Positions 6,104-6,449 of a DNA stretch of 6,449 bases are shown here, piece after piece. The stretch is taken from NCBI GenBank assembly GCA_029880065.1, contig JAOUPD010000066.1, positions 1-6,449 of the forward strand, written 5' to 3'. The notes under the pieces were generated by a model. It searched no databases and had not been told where the DNA came from. It saw only the letters and a program-made list of their open reading frames with translations. Position numbers and translations under genes: made by a program. How positions within the stretch are numbered: the first letter of the stretch is position 1; the number at the start of each line of letters is the position of its first letter. The DNA is from Hadesarchaea archaeon (GTDB lineage Archaea > Hadarchaeota > Hadarchaeia > Hadarchaeales > Hadarchaeaceae).

Positions 6104-6380
6104 AGCCCACCGCCGAGTGCGCTCAAAACAAATTTTTTTCACAAAACGTCAACTGGGAGTTCTTCATGGCCTGCTATAGGCACAACATAAACATCTGGAG
6201 CTGGATTTTAACAGAAAGGTGTGGCTGGCGTCGTCGCTGCTATATCCATTTTACTACAGGTGGAAGCACGGGTCGAAAATCGGAAAGGCGATAAGAATAT
6301 TTGGGAGGTGCTAGGGTAAGCCTAGTCAGCGAGAGGCAACTTGGGGTAACTCTGCGAACATGATTTAAAAAAAGAAAAAG
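6104..6380. other. Gene-poor gap between convergent genes; doubtful 32-codon ORF
   Basis: No recognisable gene or structured RNA. A plus-strand ORF from GTG at 6221 to TAA at 6319 would encode 32 residues, beginning VAGVVAAISILLQVEARV: a short hydrophobic stretch followed by a charged, Lys/Glu/Arg-rich tail. An AGAAAGGT element abuts the GTG with no usable spacer, and an in-frame TAA sits 9 nt upstream, so it cannot be extended. Its stop lies in the loop of a 5-bp hairpin (CTAGG 6311-6315, CCTAG 6321-6325). A second plus-strand ORF (6166-6294, 42 aa, rich in Arg, Trp and Cys) overlaps it and looks non-coding. The region could hold a decayed gene or a very small protein; I would not annotate either as real without conservation data. 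Confidence 0.4.
6133..6139 (+). terminator. Oligo-T terminator of the antiporter gene
   Basis: A run of seven T begins 29 nt after the TAA stop. Archaeal RNA polymerase terminates at non-template T-runs without needing a hairpin, and this is the only such run downstream of the gene. Confidence 0.55.
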
Positions 6381-6405
6381 GAAGGGCAGAGTTTACCTGC
6401 CCTTC
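6367..6405 (-). terminator. Hairpin plus T-tract terminator with the stop codon in its loop
   Basis: Perfect 9-bp inverted repeat: GAAGGGCAG (6381-6389) and CTGCCCTTC (6397-6405) around a 7-nt loop. Read on the minus strand it is followed directly by C-T5-C-T7 (6380 down to 6367), the layout of an intrinsic terminator. The TAA of the minus-strand gene at 6393-6395 lies inside the loop, so the upstream stem arm encodes the last residues of the protein. The T-tract orientation assigns it to the minus strand. Confidence 0.72.
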
Positions 6406-6449
6406 GCAGCTTCGTAGATTGCCCTCAGTGCAATGATCAGCGCAGCCGC
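6393..6449 (-). CDS. C-terminal end of an unidentified gene entering from the right edge
   Basis: The minus-strand frame is open from base 6449 to a TAA at 6393-6395 and gives 18 residues, AAALIIALRAIYEAAKGR: an alanine/leucine/isoleucine-rich helical stretch with a basic end. The main support is the intrinsic-terminator-like hairpin and T-tract immediately around and after the stop, in the correct orientation. The fragment is too short to assign a family, and it could be a soluble helix or the end of a membrane segment. It converges on the antiporter gene. Confidence 0.55.
   Translation of the reverse strand, partial: AAALIIALRAIYEAAKGR

Noticed and set aside
6119..6184. Minus-strand reading with a protein-like segment APDVYVVPIAGHEEL before a TGA
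   Set aside because: An in-frame TAA lies immediately upstream and no suitable start codon exists, leaving about 22 codons; too short to separate from chance.
6166..6294. 42-codon plus-strand ORF starting MACYRHNI
   Set aside because: Arg, Trp and Cys-rich with no regular hydrophobic pattern, no convincing RBS, and it overlaps a more protein-like frame.

Overview
This window looks archaeal and almost entirely chromosomal housekeeping DNA of moderate G+C. The evidence is gene content: a UPF0282-type metallo-beta-lactamase-fold protein, a PAC2/COG2047-type proteasome-assembly chaperone homologue and an archaeal-style short M29 aminopeptidase. The transcription signals agree, with TATA-like boxes about 25-30 bp from start codons, apparently leaderless starts and oligo-T termination. 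I cannot name the lineage. No mobile element, CRISPR array, tRNA, rRNA or phage gene was seen.

Layout: (1) positions 1-1320, the C-terminal two thirds or so of arginyl-tRNA synthetase, cut by the left edge; (2) about 1366-1737, a small four-helix membrane protein of unknown function with a FLPW motif and a repeated decapeptide; (3) 1790-2776, minus strand, UPF0282 metallohydrolase, convergent with (2); (4) 2835-3569, plus strand, PAC2 protein, divergent from (3) with both starts around one palindromic TATA-like element; (5) 3666-4811, M29 aminopeptidase; (6) 4925-6103, CPA2/NapA/Kef-type cation:proton antiporter without a regulatory C-terminal domain; (7) a gene-poor gap from 6104 to about 6392 with an oligo-T terminator and a doubtful 32-codon ORF; (8) 6393-6449, minus strand, the last 18 codons of a gene entering from the right, ending in a hairpin terminator whose loop holds the stop codon.

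How they relate: the PAC2 protein (proteasome biogenesis) and the M29 aminopeptidase (trimming of peptides, as produced by proteasomes) are same-strand neighbours and could both serve protein turnover. They have separate promoter-like signals and a hairpin between them, so this is a loose functional link and not a demonstrated operon. No previously undescribed multi-gene system is evident. The points most worth checking are the Asp-Asn pair in the antiporter where Asp-Asp is usual, the shared palindromic promoter of the divergent pair, the stop-in-loop terminator at the right edge, and the decapeptide repeat in the small membrane protein.
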